This document shows positions 9,362 to 17,410 of a stretch of 64,000 bases of DNA, piece after piece; position 1 is the stretch's first letter, and each line of letters opens with the position of its first letter. The stretch lies in NCBI RefSeq assembly GCF_031882575.1, contig NZ_CP134772.1, positions 3,615,001-3,679,000 of the forward strand, read 5' to 3'. The stretch comes from Pseudomonas sp. VD-NE ins. GTDB lineage: Bacteria > Pseudomonadota > Gammaproteobacteria > Pseudomonadales > Pseudomonadaceae. The notes below the pieces were generated by a model. That model was not told the DNA's origin. It did not search any database and saw nothing but the letters and a program-made list of their open reading frames with translations. The translations under genes were made by a program, and so were the position numbers.

Positions 9362-10564
9362 ATGAAACAGCAATTATTGGTGATCGGTGCAGGGTTCGGC
9401 GGGCTATGGAGCACGTTGAGCGCCGCGCGTTTGCTGGATATGCATGACCGCCACGATGTGGAAATCACACTGCTCGCGCCGCAAGCCGAACTGCGCATCC
9501 GTCCGCGTTTCTACGAACCCGATGTCCACAGCATGTACGCGCCGCTGGATGCGCTGCTCGCTGCCGTGGGTGTGCGTTTCGTCAAAGGCACCGCCGAGAG
9601 CATTGACGGCCAGGCACGGCGTGTCGGTTATCGCGATGAGGCCGGTCGTCCCGGCGAGCTGACTTACGATCGCCTGGTGCTGGCCAGCGGCAGTCAACTG
9701 GCGCGTCCGCCGGTGCCGGGCCTTAAAGAGCATGCGTTCGACGTCGACCAGATCGAATCGGCGGCACGTCTGGAGCGCCACCTGCACGCGCTGGCCAGCC
9801 AACCGGCCAGCGCTGCGCGCAACACCGTAGTGATCGCTGGCGGCGGTTTCACCGGTATCGAAACCGCGACCGAGATGCCGAGCCGTCTTCGCGCCATTCT
9901 CGGCGAAGAGCAAGACGTGCGAGTGATCATCGTTGATCGCAGCAAAGACATCGCCGCGACCATGGGCGACGGCATTCGCCCGTCCATCATCGAAGCATCA
10001 AAAGAACTGGGCATCGAATGGATCGTCGACGCCAGCGTTGCCGCCGTCGATGCCAACGGCGTCACCCTCGCCGACGGCCGCCACATCGAGAGCAATACCG
10101 TGATCTGGACCGTGGGTTTCCGCGCCAGCCCACTGACTGAACAGCTCAATGCCGAGCGCGATGGCCAGGGGCGTCTGCACGTCGACGGCAATCTCAAAGT
10201 GCAAGGGCTGGAGCACGTGTTCGCGGCCGGCGATGTCGCTCGCGCGGCCACCGACGACGTCGGCAATATCTCGGTGATGTCCTGCCAGCATGCGATCAGC
10301 CTCGGTCGTCACGCCGGCAATAACGCCGTCGCCGATCTGCTCGGCGTGGCACCGACCACCTACCGTCAGCCGAAGTACGTGACCTGCCTCGATTTGGGGG
10401 CCTGGGGCGCGGTGTACACCGAAGGTTGGGATCGCCAACTGAAGCTGGTGAAAGCCGAAGCCAAGGAACTGAAGACGCAAATCAACAGCGTGTGGATCTA
10501 CCCGCCGGCCGCTGACCGTCGCACCGCTCTCGCCGCTGCCGATCCGATGATCCCGGTGGCCTGA
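9362..10564 (+). CDS. FAD/NAD(P)-dependent oxidoreductase (NDH-2-like)
   Basis: 400 residues with two dinucleotide-binding folds: FAD-binding LLVIGAGFGGLWSTLSAA at the N-terminus and NAD(P)-binding VVIAGGGFTGIETATEM in the middle. A second FAD contact reads GLEHVFAAGDVARA near 290. The pattern fits the type II NADH dehydrogenase / pyridine nucleotide-disulfide oxidoreductase group without a redox-active CxxC. It probably transfers electrons from NAD(P)H to a quinone or other acceptor in the cytoplasm or at the membrane surface. ATG 9362 follows AGGGAG. The MBL-fold gene starts 54 bp downstream on the same strand, so the two are likely co-transcribed. The physiological acceptor cannot be read from the sequence. 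Confidence 0.85.
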   Translation: MKQQLLVIGAGFGGLWSTLSAARLLDMHDRHDVEITLLAPQAELRIRPRFYEPDVHSMYAPLDALLAAVGVRFVKGTAESIDGQARRVGYRDEAGRPGELTYDRLVLASGSQLARPPVPGLKEHAFDVDQIESAARLERHLHALASQPASAARNTVVIAGGGFTGIETATEMPSRLRAILGEEQDVRVIIVDRSKDIAATMGDGIRPSIIEASKELGIEWIVDASVAAVDANGVTLADGRHIESNTVIWTVGFRASPLTEQLNAERDGQGRLHVDGNLKVQGLEHVFAAGDVARAATDDVGNISVMSCQHAISLGRHAGNNAVADLLGVAPTTYRQPKYVTCLDLGAWGAVYTEGWDRQLKLVKAEAKELKTQINSVWIYPPAADRRTALAAADPMIPVA

Positions 10565-10618
10565 TCTCGCCCCCAGTGTCCAAGAACCGATGTCTTGCCT
10601 GAGAAAAAGGAGAACACC

Positions 10619-11548
10619 ATGACCATGCATCTGGATTCCTTCACCGCCCACAACGCCACCCTGCAAACCCCGACCGAGGAGCTGGTGCCATCGCGCTACG
10701 CGCTGCGCCTCGGCAACATCGACGTGATGGTAATCAGCGACGGCGTCCTGCCGCTGCCGACCCAGACCATGTCGACCAACGCCGATCCCGCCGAGCGCGC
10801 TGCGTGGTTCAAAGAGATGTATCTGGGCCCCGACGCGTTCGACTGGGCACTCAATGTCCTGGTGGTGCGCAGCGGCGAGCAGGTCATCCTCGTCGACGCC
10901 GGACTTGGCGGCCAGTTCCCCGGTTTCCCCCGCGCCGGGCAGTTTCCCAAACGCCTCGCGGCGGCCGGCATCGACCTCGCAGACGTCACCGATATCGTCA
11001 TCACCCACATGCACATGGACCACATCGGCGGCCTGCTCGTGGACACGGTGAAAAACCGCTTGCGCGACGACGTGCGCATCCACGTCACCGCCACCGAAGT
11101 CGACTTCTGGACTTCGCCGGATTTCACCAGCACCGACATGCCCGCGCCAGTGCCGGACGTGCTGCGCTCCACCGCCAATGCGTTCATCGAGCAATACCAA
11201 AGCAAACTGCACATCTTCGAAGACGAGTTCAAAGTCGCCCCCGGCGTGGTCGCCAGACTCACCGGAGGCCACACCCCGGGCCACTGCGTGGTCTATGTGA
11301 CCTGCGGTGACGAACGCCTGACCTTCGCCGGCGATGCCCTGTTCCCGGTGGCCTTCGACCACCCGGACTGGCACAACGGTTTCGAGCACGACCCTGATGA
11401 AGCGGTGCGCGTGCGTGTGCGCCTGCTGCAGGACGCCGCCGCCAGCGGCGAACTGTTCGTCGCCACACACCTGCCCTTCCCGTCGGTCGGCCGCGTTGCC
11501 GTCAATGGCGAGGCGTTCCGCTGGATTCCGGCGATCTGGGATTACTGA
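10619..11548 (+). CDS. MBL-fold metallo-hydrolase (lactonase-like)
   Basis: 309 residues of the metallo-beta-lactamase superfamily. The dinuclear metal site is complete: THMHMDHIGG (HxHxDH) near 128, GGHTPGHC near 218, Asp in FAGDALFP near 239 and a final His in ATHLPFP near 283. The layout resembles AHL-lactonase and organophosphate-hydrolase relatives, so a lactone or ester substrate is plausible but unproven. A strong AAGGAG site precedes ATG 10619; a longer frame would need a TTG start upstream. No signal peptide is visible, so it is cytoplasmic. It follows the flavoprotein gene and is closed by a terminator, which marks the end of the operon. Confidence 0.88.
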   Translation: MTMHLDSFTAHNATLQTPTEELVPSRYALRLGNIDVMVISDGVLPLPTQTMSTNADPAERAAWFKEMYLGPDAFDWALNVLVVRSGEQVILVDAGLGGQFPGFPRAGQFPKRLAAAGIDLADVTDIVITHMHMDHIGGLLVDTVKNRLRDDVRIHVTATEVDFWTSPDFTSTDMPAPVPDVLRSTANAFIEQYQSKLHIFEDEFKVAPGVVARLTGGHTPGHCVVYVTCGDERLTFAGDALFPVAFDHPDWHNGFEHDPDEAVRVRVRLLQDAAASGELFVATHLPFPSVGRVAVNGEAFRWIPAIWDY

Positions 11549-11567
11549 TTGAGCTAGCGCCACACCG

Positions 11568-11600
11568 CTTCGCCCGGCCTTGGTCGGGCGAAGTTGTTTT
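11568..11600 (+). terminator. Rho-independent terminator after the hydrolase gene
   Basis: CTTCGCCCG and CGGGCGAAG form a perfect 9-bp stem around an 8-base loop, followed by a T-rich stretch (TTGTTTT). It begins 19 bp after the hydrolase stop codon. Confidence 0.85.
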
Positions 11601-11707
11601 CGCCTGTTACAGATCCGTTCCGGGACAACCGCTACCTTTCCTCATTTACATGGAACGACAGTCGATCCTTGTTCTCTACCGCTGAACCTACAGCGGAGGG
11701 ATTGACC

Positions 11708-12184
11708 ATGATTGCCCCTGAAACCGGTATGAAACCGGGTGAGCGTTATCGCATTGAAAGCGTCGAGCGCGCACCGCAATTTTCTGGATTTTTCCTCGAC
11801 GGCAAGTATTACCTGGGCCCCGAGTTGCAAACGGCCGTGGGCTGGCTCGAAGGGCAGAAGTTCCTGTATGACCAGCTCCATCCCAATGGCGAGCCGGTTT
11901 ATCCGGACAGAATCGTTGGCACGATCACCGCGCGGACACTGGAGCTGACAGACGGCCTGCGTCTGAGCATCGAGGAAATGCCGTTTCAGGCAGAAGCCGT
12001 TACCCCATTGCGGACGTTTGCCGATGTGAACGTTGAAACCCGACCACTGGCGATATCGCAGCGGCATACAGCAGCAGGCTTGCGCCAGCCGATGCAACCT
12101 TCTGCGCTATTCGTTGCAGGCGCGGCATTACTGGTAGGGCTGTGCTTGTTGGCGATCAATCGTTCTGGCGGTCGAGTCAAATAG
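11708..12184 (+). CDS. Hypothetical protein with C-terminal membrane anchor
   Basis: 158 residues, not recognised. The N-terminal part is soluble and lacks a signal peptide. It contains two short mirrored phrases (GERYRIESVERAPQFSGFFL and RIVGTITARTLELTDGLRLS) that look like beta-rich repeats. Residues about 133-151 (ALFVAGAALLVGLCLLAI) form one transmembrane helix close to the end, followed by a basic tail, which suggests a tail-anchored inner-membrane protein facing the cytoplasm. ATG 11708 is chosen for the GGAGGG site eight bases upstream. It stands alone between a terminator and a convergent gene. I cannot propose a function. Confidence 0.7.
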   Translation: MIAPETGMKPGERYRIESVERAPQFSGFFLDGKYYLGPELQTAVGWLEGQKFLYDQLHPNGEPVYPDRIVGTITARTLELTDGLRLSIEEMPFQAEAVTPLRTFADVNVETRPLAISQRHTAAGLRQPMQPSALFVAGAALLVGLCLLAINRSGGRVK

Positions 12185-12230
12185 GCTTTACCCGACGCGG
12201 GCGGTGGCCGTTTTTTGTCATGGCCCGCGC

Positions 12231-12665
12231 TCAAAGGCCAAGCACAGCGCTTGCTTCACGCATGAAAATTTCCACAGTCTTCGGGCCGATGCCGTCGAAT
12301 TCCGCCAGTCGCTTCTCAAACGCCGGGCGGTCAGCGCTGGCCTCGACCATCTGGCTGACCTTGCCCGCGTACTCGTCGTTAAGCTTGCGTGCCAAGGCAT
12401 GCAGCCGCACGGCGGTGGTCTCGTCGTAACGCACGTAATGCGCCTCCCCGAGCATCGCGACCAGCTCACGATGACTGCACGCAGCCAGTTTGCGCGGCGT
12501 ATCGCGCCCGTGTTTATCGGCAATCACCCGATAGGCTTCGGCGGCGATTTCGGCCTGTATCCGCTTGCCCATGAGGAAACTGGCAAGCAACCATTTGAAC
12601 AGTGCAGCGTCATCGTTGTGCTTGAGCCGAATGTTCAAATCCTCGGCGCTGATCGTCTTGTTCAC
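12231..12665 (-). CDS. Small helix-hairpin-helix protein (HhH-GPD-like)
   Basis: 144 residues. The C-terminal AEFDGIGPKTVEIFMREAS is a helix-hairpin-helix DNA-binding motif of the kind found in endonuclease III / 3-methyladenine glycosylases. The preceding helices also resemble that all-alpha fold. The protein is shorter than a full glycosylase, the usual catalytic Asp after the HhH is not evident, and there is no iron-sulfur cysteine cluster. It could be a non-catalytic DNA-binding relative or a minimal repair enzyme. It is monocistronic and convergent with the gene at 11708. The fold assignment is good; enzymatic activity is uncertain. Confidence 0.7.
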   Translation of the reverse strand: MNKTISAEDLNIRLKHNDDAALFKWLLASFLMGKRIQAEIAAEAYRVIADKHGRDTPRKLAACSHRELVAMLGEAHYVRYDETTAVRLHALARKLNDEYAGKVSQMVEASADRPAFEKRLAEFDGIGPKTVEIFMREASAVLGL

Positions 12666-12859
12666 CGGTGACCTCCGGGGTTGAAATCGTGGGGATTTTT
12701 CATGTTCTGTCTGCGTGGCAGAGGCTTGATCTTTAGGTCACCACCGGTTCCAACCGTTCAAAGCAAAACCATTGCCGGCGGCCTGAAACAAACCCCGAAA
12801 ATCCTTTGAATTTTTTTCGTCGGCAAAACTCATTTGCGTATGAGCGTAAGGAGGAACGC

Positions 12860-13108
12860 ATGAGTAACGTCGACATCTTCGTCATCGAATACAAACTTCA
12901 CGGCCAGCCAAAATCATTCGTCATCCGCGCAAAAACCATGCGCAATGCTGACGCATGGCATTGGGCGAGTTGCGACGCCGGCATCGCGCCGATTCCCAAA
13001 CCCGGCAAACCACCGTTGAAAGTCATCTCCAAACCCCAAGCCGAGCGTTTCGGCATCACCGAGGTGAAATGGCGCGAAACGGCAACGGTGGACTGGATGG
13101 AGGCTTAG
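12860..13108 (+). CDS. DUF6555-like small protein
   Basis: 82 residues beginning MSNVDIFVIEYKLHGQPKSF. It resembles the Pseudomonas DUF6555 family, small conserved proteins of unknown role with an invariant AWHWASCDAGI segment, which is visible here. There is no signal peptide or membrane segment. A strong AAGGAGG site sits six bases before ATG 12860. The GFA-family gene starts two bases after the stop codon, so the pair is translationally linked. I cannot assign a function. Confidence 0.78.
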   Translation: MSNVDIFVIEYKLHGQPKSFVIRAKTMRNADAWHWASCDAGIAPIPKPGKPPLKVISKPQAERFGITEVKWRETATVDWMEA

Positions 13109-13110
13109 TC

Positions 13111-13503
13111 ATGCTCAAGCAAATCGGTAACACACTGATCCGCCGTGACCACCGCGCGAGTTGCCATTGCGGCGCCGTGATTCTCGAAATCCGCTTGCCC
13201 GAAGGTTTGCCCACGCCCCATCGCTGCGACTGCTCGTTCTGCAAACGCCGAGGCGCGATTGTGGCGGCGGTGCCGGCGGCTGACCTGAAGGTGATCCGTG
13301 GTAAGTCTGCGTTGTTGAAGTACAGCTTTGGCCAGCAAGTGGCCGAGCACTTTTTCTGCGGTAACTGCGGCATCTACACCCACCACCGACGCAGCAGCAA
13401 TCCGCAGGAGTTTGGTTTCAATGTTGGCTGTCTTGAAGGGGTCAATCCGTATGATCTGGGCGAGGTGCCGGTGGCGGATGGTGGGGAGTGGCACTCGCCG
13501 TGA
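13111..13503 (+). CDS. GFA-family (glutathione-dependent formaldehyde-activating-like) zinc protein
   Basis: 130 residues with the GFA/CENP-V cysteine pattern: SCHCGAV, then CDCSFCKRRG, then FFCGNCGIYTHH. These bind two zinc ions in the family. GFA relatives either promote S-hydroxymethylglutathione formation or act as uncharacterised zinc-binding proteins, so formaldehyde activity should not be assumed. The gene starts two bases after the DUF6555-like stop, forming a two-gene operon. It is convergent with the reductase gene at 13585, with a stem-loop between them. Confidence 0.85.
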   Translation: MLKQIGNTLIRRDHRASCHCGAVILEIRLPEGLPTPHRCDCSFCKRRGAIVAAVPAADLKVIRGKSALLKYSFGQQVAEHFFCGNCGIYTHHRRSSNPQEFGFNVGCLEGVNPYDLGEVPVADGGEWHSP

Positions 13504-13512
13504 GGGCAAATT

Positions 13513-13546
13513 ACCGCTGGCGAACACATCAAGGTTTGCCAGCGGT
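13513..13546. terminator. Stem-loop between convergent genes
   Basis: ACCGCTGGC pairs with GCCAGCGGT, and the stem extends toward the loop with GAAC/GTTT. It sits between the GFA stop (13503) and the reductase stop (13585). It has no good U-tract, so it may be a weak bidirectional terminator or an RNA-stabilising hairpin. Confidence 0.4.
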
Positions 13547-13584
13547 TCAGTGGGCAAGATCGGCATTACCGAAAGAAGCCTGCC

Positions 13585-14592
13585 TTAATGCTCTTGCAGG
13601 TTTATAAGCTCACCGCCCTCCCTGCTCAGACGCTCCAGATAAGCACCGGCCTCCAGCAACTGATAAGGAAAGTACAGGCCTGCCGGCGTCGGCGCTCGAC
13701 CGTCGAGCCCGAGCAATCGCTCCAGCAGCATCGCGATACTCAAACCCGTCAACGCTGCGGCACCTGCCGGGTGCACGAGGGCATGGCGGGTGTGCAACGG
13801 TCGCCCCTGGCGATCCTCGCCGACCATTTCGATGAGAATCTCGGTCGACATCGGCCGACCCGCGCGCCGTGATGAACTCACCCCGCTGGCGAGATTGAAC
13901 TGAACATTCGCCGCATCGGTGGCAGCCGCCAGCCCAGTGACGTCGATGGATGAAAAACCAGTGGCTTGCATCGGCGTACCGTCCAGTGCACGGAAGCTGA
14001 CGTTCTTGTCCGCCCCTTCGCGCCAAATGTAATCCTCCTCGCGCCGAGTCAGGGCGGCGGGCAGCATTTTGTTCAAGTGTTCAAAATCCCTGGCCACGGT
14101 CGGCCCACCGCCATCCTGCTCGTCGACCAACGCATCGATACGAATATCGCGCACCCGGGCAAAGGCCTCGGCAAGGTGCAACGTCGCCACGGTCGTTGCG
14201 CCCACCATCCACTCGTAACCCAGCACAATAGGCGCCGCGTCAGGGCGATGGATGTAGTTCGCGATTTGCGGCGCCATCTCGAAAATGCCAGAAGAAATGC
14301 TCAGGTGCGGCACCTTGCGCCGCTGCGCGAAACGCAGCCCGGCCAGGGAATGATCCATATAGAAAACCACCACGGCACTGACCGGACGATCGCCCAGCCC
14401 CAGGTCATCGGCGGCAGGGTCAATGACCACGCCCTGCGCCCCGCCCATTTCCTCGGCGGCTTGCTCAACCTTGGCCAGGTCTCGACCGCCTATCAATATA
14501 GGGACATCGGGATGGGCGGCGCGCAAAGCTTTGGCCGTATGGTGGCCAATGGCGCCGGAGCCGCCCATGAACAAAATGGGTTGAAGTGACAT
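13585..14592 (-). CDS. Saccharopine-dehydrogenase-like NAD(P)-binding protein
   Basis: 335 residues. The N-terminus has a Rossmann nucleotide-binding loop, LFMGGSGAIGHHTAKALRAA, followed by IGGRDLAKVEQAA, as in saccharopine-dehydrogenase-like and short-chain reductase-like proteins. The C-terminal half is the substrate domain and has no recognisable catalytic motif. It is a soluble cytoplasmic protein. The ATG at 14592 follows a GAGGAGGGAT-type ribosome-binding site. It is transcribed away from the structured leader at 14861, so the 14593-14860 interval probably holds its promoter. The true substrate is unknown; members of this group are often annotated only as NAD(P)-binding proteins. Confidence 0.75.
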   Translation of the reverse strand: MSLQPILFMGGSGAIGHHTAKALRAAHPDVPILIGGRDLAKVEQAAEEMGGAQGVVIDPAADDLGLGDRPVSAVVVFYMDHSLAGLRFAQRRKVPHLSISSGIFEMAPQIANYIHRPDAAPIVLGYEWMVGATTVATLHLAEAFARVRDIRIDALVDEQDGGGPTVARDFEHLNKMLPAALTRREEDYIWREGADKNVSFRALDGTPMQATGFSSIDVTGLAAATDAANVQFNLASGVSSSRRAGRPMSTEILIEMVGEDRQGRPLHTRHALVHPAGAAALTGLSIAMLLERLLGLDGRAPTPAGLYFPYQLLEAGAYLERLSREGGELINLQEH

Positions 14593-14860
14593 CGGTATCC
14601 CTCCTCGTCTTTTTGGGTTGCAACCTAGTGTTGGTGCGTGTCTGGGCGTGAGGGTTCCAGGCCATTGCCTGAGCTGTAGGGCGGGCCGACGAATGTCATT
14701 TTGAACGGCGCGTTGATGAGGCTTGTTTAGGAGTTTTTTGTGGTTGTTTAAAAGACACGTCGCGTTACCTGCTTAAGGCTACAACGTCTTGCGCCGTTGC
14801 CTACGACTACGCCAGAATCCGCCGGCTTGTGCGTCTGGGATGCAGGTTTTATCGTTTCCG

Positions 14861-15080
14861 GGTCACTGAAAAACAGTGATGGGGTTTGGTAGCCCGCTTC
14901 CATATGACGCATAACGTCACCGTGCGCAGATGCTTTTTCAGCATTTGTCTTATGGTGGCCATGCGCAGGGCGTCCTCGGGCGCGCCGGATTTTCCATATG
15001 GGCCGGTCTACCAACCTTCGTATGGCCACCACCTTTCGTTTGGTAGCGAAGGTGATGGTTCCTTAAGTCCCATATGGAGC
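14861..15080 (+). ncRNA. Candidate structured 5' leader RNA of the DUF6124 gene
   Basis: The 14593-15087 gap holds no credible gene but many complementary segments. Hairpin A is 14863-14879 (TCACTG/CAGTGA). Hairpin B is 14927-14947 (eight pairs, one G-U). Hairpin C is 15026-15058 (about eleven pairs, one mismatch, one bulge). TGGTGGCCAT at 14953-14962 is exactly complementary to 15022-15031, which overlaps the 5' arm of hairpin C, so the two folds exclude each other. CTACCAA at 15008-15014 can pair with the loop of C or with 14883-14892. CATATG occurs at 14901, 14995 and 15071; the last copy runs into the GGAG ribosome-binding site. This layout suggests a regulatory leader or switch. It matches no RNA family I can name. 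Confidence 0.5.
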
Positions 15081-15087
15081 TTCATCT

Positions 15088-15450
15088 ATGTTCAAACCAA
15101 CGCCGAATCCACCAGAAACCGATCCAGTCTCACCCTACAAATTCCCGGACTCCCGAACCCTCAACGACGCCGCCGAACGCGCCCTCGATTACTATCTAAC
15201 GCCCACCCAACGCATCATGGGCAGCGACCAGAAACACGCCCCCATGTTTCTGGCCAACGCCGACTACGACAGCGAGTCCCTGCTGGTTAACGCCAGCGAG
15301 TCCCTAAGCTCAGCCACCGAAATGCTCTGCAACTTCGCCGCCCTTCTGGACCCAGGCCACCGCAAAACTGCGCTGGGCATTGCGCAAGTGGTGATGCTGG
15401 GGGAATTGGCGGTGAATCGAGCGCTGGATAAGGTTGTGCCGGTGGATTGA
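15088..15450 (+). CDS. DUF6124-like protein
   Basis: 120 residues starting MFKPTPNPPETDPVSPY, the hallmark of a Pseudomonas-restricted family annotated as DUF6124. Members are usually present in several copies per genome and have no known function. The middle contains DAAERALDYYL and ESLLVNASESLSSATEM, predicted to be helical, and the protein is acidic and soluble. A GGAG site at 15075-15078 precedes the ATG. Its expression may be controlled by the folded leader described at 14861-15080. The family label rests on remembered N-terminal similarity, so I hold it at moderate confidence. Confidence 0.72.
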   Translation: MFKPTPNPPETDPVSPYKFPDSRTLNDAAERALDYYLTPTQRIMGSDQKHAPMFLANADYDSESLLVNASESLSSATEMLCNFAALLDPGHRKTALGIAQVVMLGELAVNRALDKVVPVD

Positions 15451-15587
15451 GGGGTGATCCCTTTGTAGCGGCGGTCAGGTATCCGCCACAGAGGGATCAA
15501 GAACGCTTAATGCGTCTGCTTTTGGCCAAGAGCCGACAGTCTCTGTCATTGCGAGCAGCTCATCAGCCGACAATGCCCTGGCCGGTG

Positions 15588-16802
15588 TCACCCCTTGGTC
15601 AGATCAACCAACGGCGTCTGCCGCACCTCAGTCTCGCGCCCATCCTGAATCTCGCTCACCTGCTTCAAGGCCTTGTCCACTGCCGCCTTATCCGCCAACA
15701 AGCTGTAGCTGATGCGGAACTGCTTGTGTTCCTTCGGCCCGATTGTCGGCACCAGGTTCAGTGGCCGCTGATAACGGCGGTTGTAAGAAAAACTTGTCCC
15801 CGGCTCCAGCCCCGTGACATATCCCTGGCCTTGGGTATCGGTGTTTTTCCACAGGGAAAACACCGGCAGTGTCTGCGTATTGAAGCCAACCGAAACGCCA
15901 AGGCTGCCGGCCTTGTTATGCAACACGGTCAACGTATCGCCCTTGGCATCGGCATACGGCACCACGTTGTAAACCGTTTCGTCGTAGTCCTTGGTCGGTG
16001 CGCGGTAGGTTTGCCATTCGGGCAGATCGCCCTTGGCTTTGTCGTTGAACGGCGACACTTGCTTCACCGGCGCGGCGAAACGAGCGCCCTGCTCCAGGAA
16101 CGGGGTGCTGAAGTTACTGTGATACAGCGCCTGGTATTCCTTCGGATAGTCGCCGTTGTTGGTCAGGGTGTCGTTGAGGGCGAACACGACGCTGCCGGGT
16201 TCGGTGACCAGTTCCGTCGCGACGGAGAAGTCGACCTTCTTGAACGCCTGCTCTTTGAGTTCGCCGCGCAGGGTGATGGCGTACGGTGGTGTTTCATCGA
16301 TGTGCAGAGTGACTTTGTTCGCAGGAATGTTGGCGGCTCGACCGTGCAGGGTCAGCAGTTCGCCGTTGTCGACGCCGGGGTGGCCGACCCATTCGTATCC
16401 GCAGCGGGTGACCAGCTCATTGAAACCTTCCAGCCAGCCCAGACCACCACGGCCATTGAGTTCGATGAAGGACGGATTGACCACTTCCTTGACCGGTGAG
16501 TCCCAGCCCATGCGCACATTGCCGACCGAGGCCTGCAAGACATTCATTCCTCGTGTCGGCACTACCGAGAGTTTCATCGTACCGTTATCGATGTCGACAA
16601 TGCTGACGCCCTCTTGCCGACCGCCATGCAAGGTGCGCAGGGTAACGCTGAAGGGTTTGTCGGCTTTTATGCCGAGTTGCTGGCTGGTGATCTGCCAGTT
16701 CTGGGCGGCTTTGTCGGTGTCGAGCAGAACGTAATCCCAGGCCATGGCGTGGGAGGCAGCGGACAGTGCACTGAGGGCAACAACGAGTTTGAGCGGGGTC
16801 AT
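15588..16802 (-). CDS. Secreted aldose-1-epimerase-like protein (DUF4432 family)
   Basis: 404 residues. MTPLKLVVALSALSAASHAMA is a signal peptide, cleaved before WDYV, so the protein is periplasmic. The mature part is a galactose-mutarotase-like beta-sandwich of the DUF4432 type, with VVPTRGMNVLQA and a C-terminal GLEPGTSFSYNRRY. Such proteins bind or epimerise sugars. ATG 16802 follows AAGAAAGG. The promoter contains a LacI/Cra-type palindrome at 16846-16857, which supports a role in sugar use. The gene is monocistronic. The family is clear; the sugar is unknown. Confidence 0.82.
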   Translation of the reverse strand: MTPLKLVVALSALSAASHAMAWDYVLLDTDKAAQNWQITSQQLGIKADKPFSVTLRTLHGGRQEGVSIVDIDNGTMKLSVVPTRGMNVLQASVGNVRMGWDSPVKEVVNPSFIELNGRGGLGWLEGFNELVTRCGYEWVGHPGVDNGELLTLHGRAANIPANKVTLHIDETPPYAITLRGELKEQAFKKVDFSVATELVTEPGSVVFALNDTLTNNGDYPKEYQALYHSNFSTPFLEQGARFAAPVKQVSPFNDKAKGDLPEWQTYRAPTKDYDETVYNVVPYADAKGDTLTVLHNKAGSLGVSVGFNTQTLPVFSLWKNTDTQGQGYVTGLEPGTSFSYNRRYQRPLNLVPTIGPKEHKQFRISYSLLADKAAVDKALKQVSEIQDGRETEVRQTPLVDLTKG

Positions 16803-16845
16803 GGCAGCAGCCTTTCTTGGAGTTGTGCGCTTTTTATAAACTGGG

Positions 16846-16857
16846 TGAAACGTTTCA
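16846..16857. promoter_or_regulatory. LacI/Cra-type operator inside the promoter of the epimerase-like gene
   Basis: TGAAACGTTTCA is a perfect 12-bp palindrome matching the consensus of LacI-family repressors such as Cra/FruR. On the minus strand it lies in the 17-bp spacer between a -35-like TTGCTG and a -10 TATAAA. That position would let a bound repressor block RNA polymerase. Confidence 0.65.
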
Positions 16858-17108
16858 GCAAGCTTAAATGGCAAGGCATCGCTGGTGTATGCCAAGAAAG
16901 ATTTTGGATAACCCGGAAAATCGAATCGACACACTGTCGCAAATCCGCCGCTAGCTTCTCACGCTCTCTGGAAACCACCGCCACCGGCCCATTCGCCCAC
17001 GGTCAGCAGATAGTGGCCGCTCAGGAACGTCCGCTTTCGGCCAGAAGCGACCGGTCTGCCTGATGAATAAATCCGTCCCCATTCCAGCCGGCAATGAGTT
17101 CCCCTTCC

Positions 17109-17158
17109 TTGAACCGTGAAGGCAATGTGATAGCATGCGTTCGCCCCCGGAGAGGGGG
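17109..17158 (+). promoter_or_regulatory. Putative sigma-70 promoter followed by a GC hairpin
   Basis: TTGAAC (17109-17114) and TAGCAT (17131-17136) are spaced by 16 bp. CCCCC/GGGGG (17144-17148 and 17154-17158) around a five-base loop, followed by AATTTTT, looks like a small terminator. It would sit at the very start of the transcript of the gene at 17192, as a possible attenuator or 5' stabiliser. The remaining 16858-17108 gap shows nothing else I can name. Confidence 0.35.
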
Positions 17159-17191
17159 AATTTTTCTACATCCCGCAAGGAATATGCCCCC

Positions 17192-17410
17192 GTGAAAGAC
17201 TTCGTCATCAGCGTCAACAACACCGTCCTCTATCTCTCCCTGGCGTTCATCTGGCTGGTCGCTATCGTCGCGATTTTCACCAGCGGGTTCCTCCCGGCGC
17301 TGGGTATCTTCGTGGCCGGCACCCTGTGCTGGTGCATCATTTCCGGCTTCTGGTTCGTCCAGTCGGCGACCTACGAAGAACTGCGCAAGCTAAACGCAAA
17401 CAAAGGCTGA
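17192..17410 (+). CDS. Small inner-membrane protein
   Basis: 72 residues beginning with a GTG codon (VKDFVISVNNTVLYLSLAF). Two hydrophobic helices (about 10-32 and 36-58) are joined by a short loop, and the tail ATYEELRKLNANKG is soluble. An AAGGA site lies ten bases upstream of the GTG. An upstream in-frame ATG at 17135 is less likely because it lies inside the promoter/hairpin region. Similar short two-helix proteins occur across Pseudomonas without known function. A membrane location is confident, the role unknown. Confidence 0.72.
   Translation: MKDFVISVNNTVLYLSLAFIWLVAIVAIFTSGFLPALGIFVAGTLCWCIISGFWFVQSATYEELRKLNANKG

Noticed and set aside
9998..11563. Open frame of about 521 residues on the minus strand
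   Set aside because: It lies opposite the flavoprotein and hydrolase genes, whose motifs and ribosome-binding sites are clear. The antisense frame is a by-product of GC-rich codon use.
14886..15290. Possible leader peptide or gene of about 134 residues
   Set aside because: The protein is Cys-, His- and Pro-rich with no family signature, it overlaps the DUF6124 gene, and the DNA is explained better as folded RNA.
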